Under the pieces are notes generated by a model, which saw only the letters and a list, made by a program, of their open reading frames with translations, did not search any database and was not told the DNA's origin. The position numbers and the translations under genes were made by a program. DNA of 6,078 nt from the NCBI GenBank assembly GCA_002340305.1, contig DDLU01000206.1, forward strand, positions 1 to 6,078, written 5' to 3'. How positions within the stretch are numbered: position 1 is the first letter of the stretch; each line of letters starts with the position of its first letter. The stretch comes from Desulfovibrio sp. UBA2564. Its GTDB lineage: Bacteria; Desulfobacterota; Desulfovibrionia; Desulfovibrionales; Desulfovibrionaceae. Shown here one piece after another: positions 5,392 through 6,078 of the stretch.

Positions 5392-6078
5392 ATGGAAGTC
5401 CGCCTTATTCATATCTTCCATAATTGTTTTGTTCTGGAAGCCGGGGAGAATAGTTATGTTTTCGATATCCCCGCTGAACGATTCAGAAGTCGCAAGGTCG
5501 TTTCGGCCTTGCAGGATGGGCTTGCCGGACGCAAAGTGACCGTTTTCTTCTCTCATAGTCATCTCGATCATTTTGCGCCGGATTACCGTGAAGTTTGCGC
5601 TGGTGCAGAGTCATTGCAGGCTATTATTTCAGATGACATCGAAGAAATGTATCCTGATCTTGATTTCAGCGATGCTTTAATTGTTGAGCCGGACGAAAAG
5701 TATGAGTGGAAAGGATTGTCCATAGAGACTCTTATGTCTAATGATCTGGGGGTGGCTTTTCTTTTTAGTGCGCCCGATGGACTGAGAGTATATAACGGCG
5801 GTGATCTGGCTTGTTGGGATTGGGAAACTTCTTCACAGGCAGGACTTGATTTTACCCGGTCTTTTTTCAGGGATGCTGTAAAAAGGGTGGCAGATTATAA
5901 ACCATATATTGTCTTTTCCAATGTTGATAGGAGATTGGAAAGCCTTGCCGGGGGAGCACAACTGGCGCAGGCTGTCACGCCTCAGGTTTTTGTGCCGACT
6001 CATGCTCTTGGGCGTACTCAATGGCTTGCGGGGATTTATGAGCGGCTGGGTATTGCTGAAGACAGGTGCTTCACCTAT
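5392..6078 (+). CDS. MBL-fold metal-dependent hydrolase (partial, runs off the window end)
   Basis: The visible 229 residues form a metallo-beta-lactamase-fold hydrolase. The metal-binding HxHxDH motif is H55-S-H57-L-D59-H60, after a strand reading VTVFFS. GGD at 136-138 matches the second-shell Gly-Asp motif, and PTH with H204 is the likely third histidine ligand. DRRL at 179-182 resembles a motif seen in UlaG-like members. Such proteins bind one or two metal ions and hydrolyse varied substrates; none can be assigned here. No signal peptide is seen, so it should be cytosolic. The ATG lies 4 bases after the mltA stop with only a weak Shine-Dalgarno, which suggests translational coupling and one operon. 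The frame is open to the last base, so the 3' end lies outside. Confidence 0.87.
   Translation, partial: MEVRLIHIFHNCFVLEAGENSYVFDIPAERFRSRKVVSALQDGLAGRKVTVFFSHSHLDHFAPDYREVCAGAESLQAIISDDIEEMYPDLDFSDALIVEPDEKYEWKGLSIETLMSNDLGVAFLFSAPDGLRVYNGGDLACWDWETSSQAGLDFTRSFFRDAVKRVADYKPYIVFSNVDRRLESLAGGAQLAQAVTPQVFVPTHALGRTQWLAGIYERLGIAEDRCFTY

Overview
The window holds three complete genes and one partial gene, all on the + strand, behind a long AT-rich non-coding leader. Codon use, moderate-to-low GC, a cytosolic hybrid kinase with an N-terminal receiver of the 'MDIxLxGxMDGIEAA' type, and an MltA-type lytic transglycosylase point to a Gram-negative bacterium. By general resemblance I favour a marine, lower-GC Desulfovibrionales (Desulfovibrio/Maridesulfovibrio-like) organism. 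This placement is an inference without a database search.

Layout. Bases 1-832 contain no convincing gene but an unusual density of inverted repeats, including two places where neighbouring stems compete for the same strand (68-149 and 329-427). Bases 833-2788 encode a soluble hybrid sensor kinase (REC-HisKA-HATPase-REC-Hpt). Its C-terminal Hpt-like domain has alanine where the phospho-accepting histidine should be. Bases 2867-3961 encode an AI-2E/PerM-family membrane protein. A 193-base gap (3962-4154) carries two further inverted repeats. Bases 4155-5387 encode an MltA-like lytic transglycosylase lipoprotein, followed after only 4 bases by an MBL-fold hydrolase (5392 to the window end, truncated by the window).

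How the genes may work together. mltA and the MBL-fold gene are almost certainly co-transcribed and probably translationally coupled. The kinase and the AI-2E-family gene are 78 bases apart with no good terminator between them, so read-through is possible, but nothing in the sequence ties their functions together. The first three products act respectively in the cytosol (phosphorelay), the inner membrane, and the periplasmic face of the outer membrane (peptidoglycan turnover).

No CRISPR array, tRNA, rRNA, insertion sequence or recognisable defence system is visible. The items most worth a second look are the histidine-less Hpt domain, the structured leader at 329-427, and the T8/T9 tracts in the mltA signal-peptide region.
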